Source: Streptomyces sp. NRRL B-1347 (GTDB lineage Bacteria > Actinomycetota > Actinomycetes > Streptomycetales > Streptomycetaceae). From it: DNA of 64,000 nucleotides. Below are positions 63,908 to 64,000 of this stretch, one piece after another. The notes beneath the pieces are model-generated. The model worked only from the letters and a program-made list of their open reading frames with translations. It ran no database searches and was not told the DNA's origin. The DNA lies in NCBI RefSeq assembly GCF_000720325.1, contig NZ_JOJM01000030.1, positions 20,237 to 84,236 on the forward strand, written 5' to 3'. The translations under genes were made by a program, and so were the position numbers. How positions within the stretch are numbered: the stretch's first letter is position 1; each line of letters begins with the position of its first letter.

Positions 63908-64000
63908 TTATTCAGAGGCCAGTTTGTAAAAGTGCAATGCGATGACGGTGGAGATGGTCTGTGTAAAGGTCGCGATCGGCCGCCGGTAGTCGGTGTGCAA
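63908..64000 (-). CDS. C-terminal end of a gene cut by the window
   Basis: The last 30 codons of a minus-strand frame entering from the right: HTDYRRPIATFTQTISTVIA then LHFYKLASE and TAA at 63908. It is open to the window edge and close-packed with the next frame. The protein cannot be identified from so little; it probably belongs to the terpene operon. Confidence 0.5.
   Translation of the reverse strand: MHTDYRRPIATFTQTISTVIALHFYKLASE

Overview
The window is high-GC actinobacterial DNA that reads like the accessory arm of a Streptomyces chromosome. Codon third positions are strongly GC-biased, GTG and TTG starts follow good Shine-Dalgarno sites, many genes belong to Streptomyces families (DUF5999, HxlR, AfsR-like STAND, secreted DUF11, AveC-like), and biosynthetic genes are mixed with insertion sequences and decaying genes. 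No tRNA, rRNA or CRISPR array was seen.

Layout. 1-8.5 kb: the 3' part of a type I polyketide synthase (KS-AT-DH-KR-ACP, open at the window edge), followed by a methyltransferase, an AveC-like membrane protein and an FAD oxygenase, probably one operon. 8.5-11.2 kb: a broken IS630-like transposase and a secreted DUF11/RTX-like protein. 11.2-17.1 kb (minus strand): shortened radical SAM and thymidylate-synthase-like genes coupled to an NDP-kinase, then a STAND/TPR protein, DUF5999, a methyltransferase and a 64-aa peptide, all with overlapping stops and starts. 17.4-19.7 kb: a regulator and an NADP-dependent dehydrogenase-like enzyme. 19.7-22.2 kb: a divergent, damaged RiPP-like locus (PIMT-like methyltransferase with a 54-aa acidic peptide, facing a 56-aa peptide and a frameshifted asparagine-synthetase-like cyclase).

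22.2-31.5 kb holds two abutting Tn7-like elements at the same GCATT target. The left one carries only a secreted erythromycin-esterase-family gene. The right one carries tnsA, tnsB, tnsC and tniQ homologues, and its left end has been split by an IS630-like unit that brought in an NmrA/HxlR gene pair.

31.5-49.9 kb is a patchwork: small secreted proteins, a large LuxR-type regulator, chitinase and glycosyltransferase pseudogenes, TetR, SDR, NmrA (behind a SoxR-like promoter), VWA, SLATT-like, hydrolase/HxlR, serine hydrolase, LLM oxidoreductase and lipoprotein genes. 49.9-56.0 kb (minus strand) is a compact YcaO operon: a 31-aa peptide with a strong ribosome site, a fused YcaO cyclodehydratase and two ABC exporters. 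This is the best candidate for an undescribed RiPP system here. 56.6-58.6 kb contains an IS3 remnant and a serine recombinase with a dyad site. 58.7-64 kb (minus strand) is a terpene cluster: two FAD oxidoreductases, a class I terpene synthase, a Rieske oxygenase, a collapsed FAD gene and the end of one more gene cut by the window.
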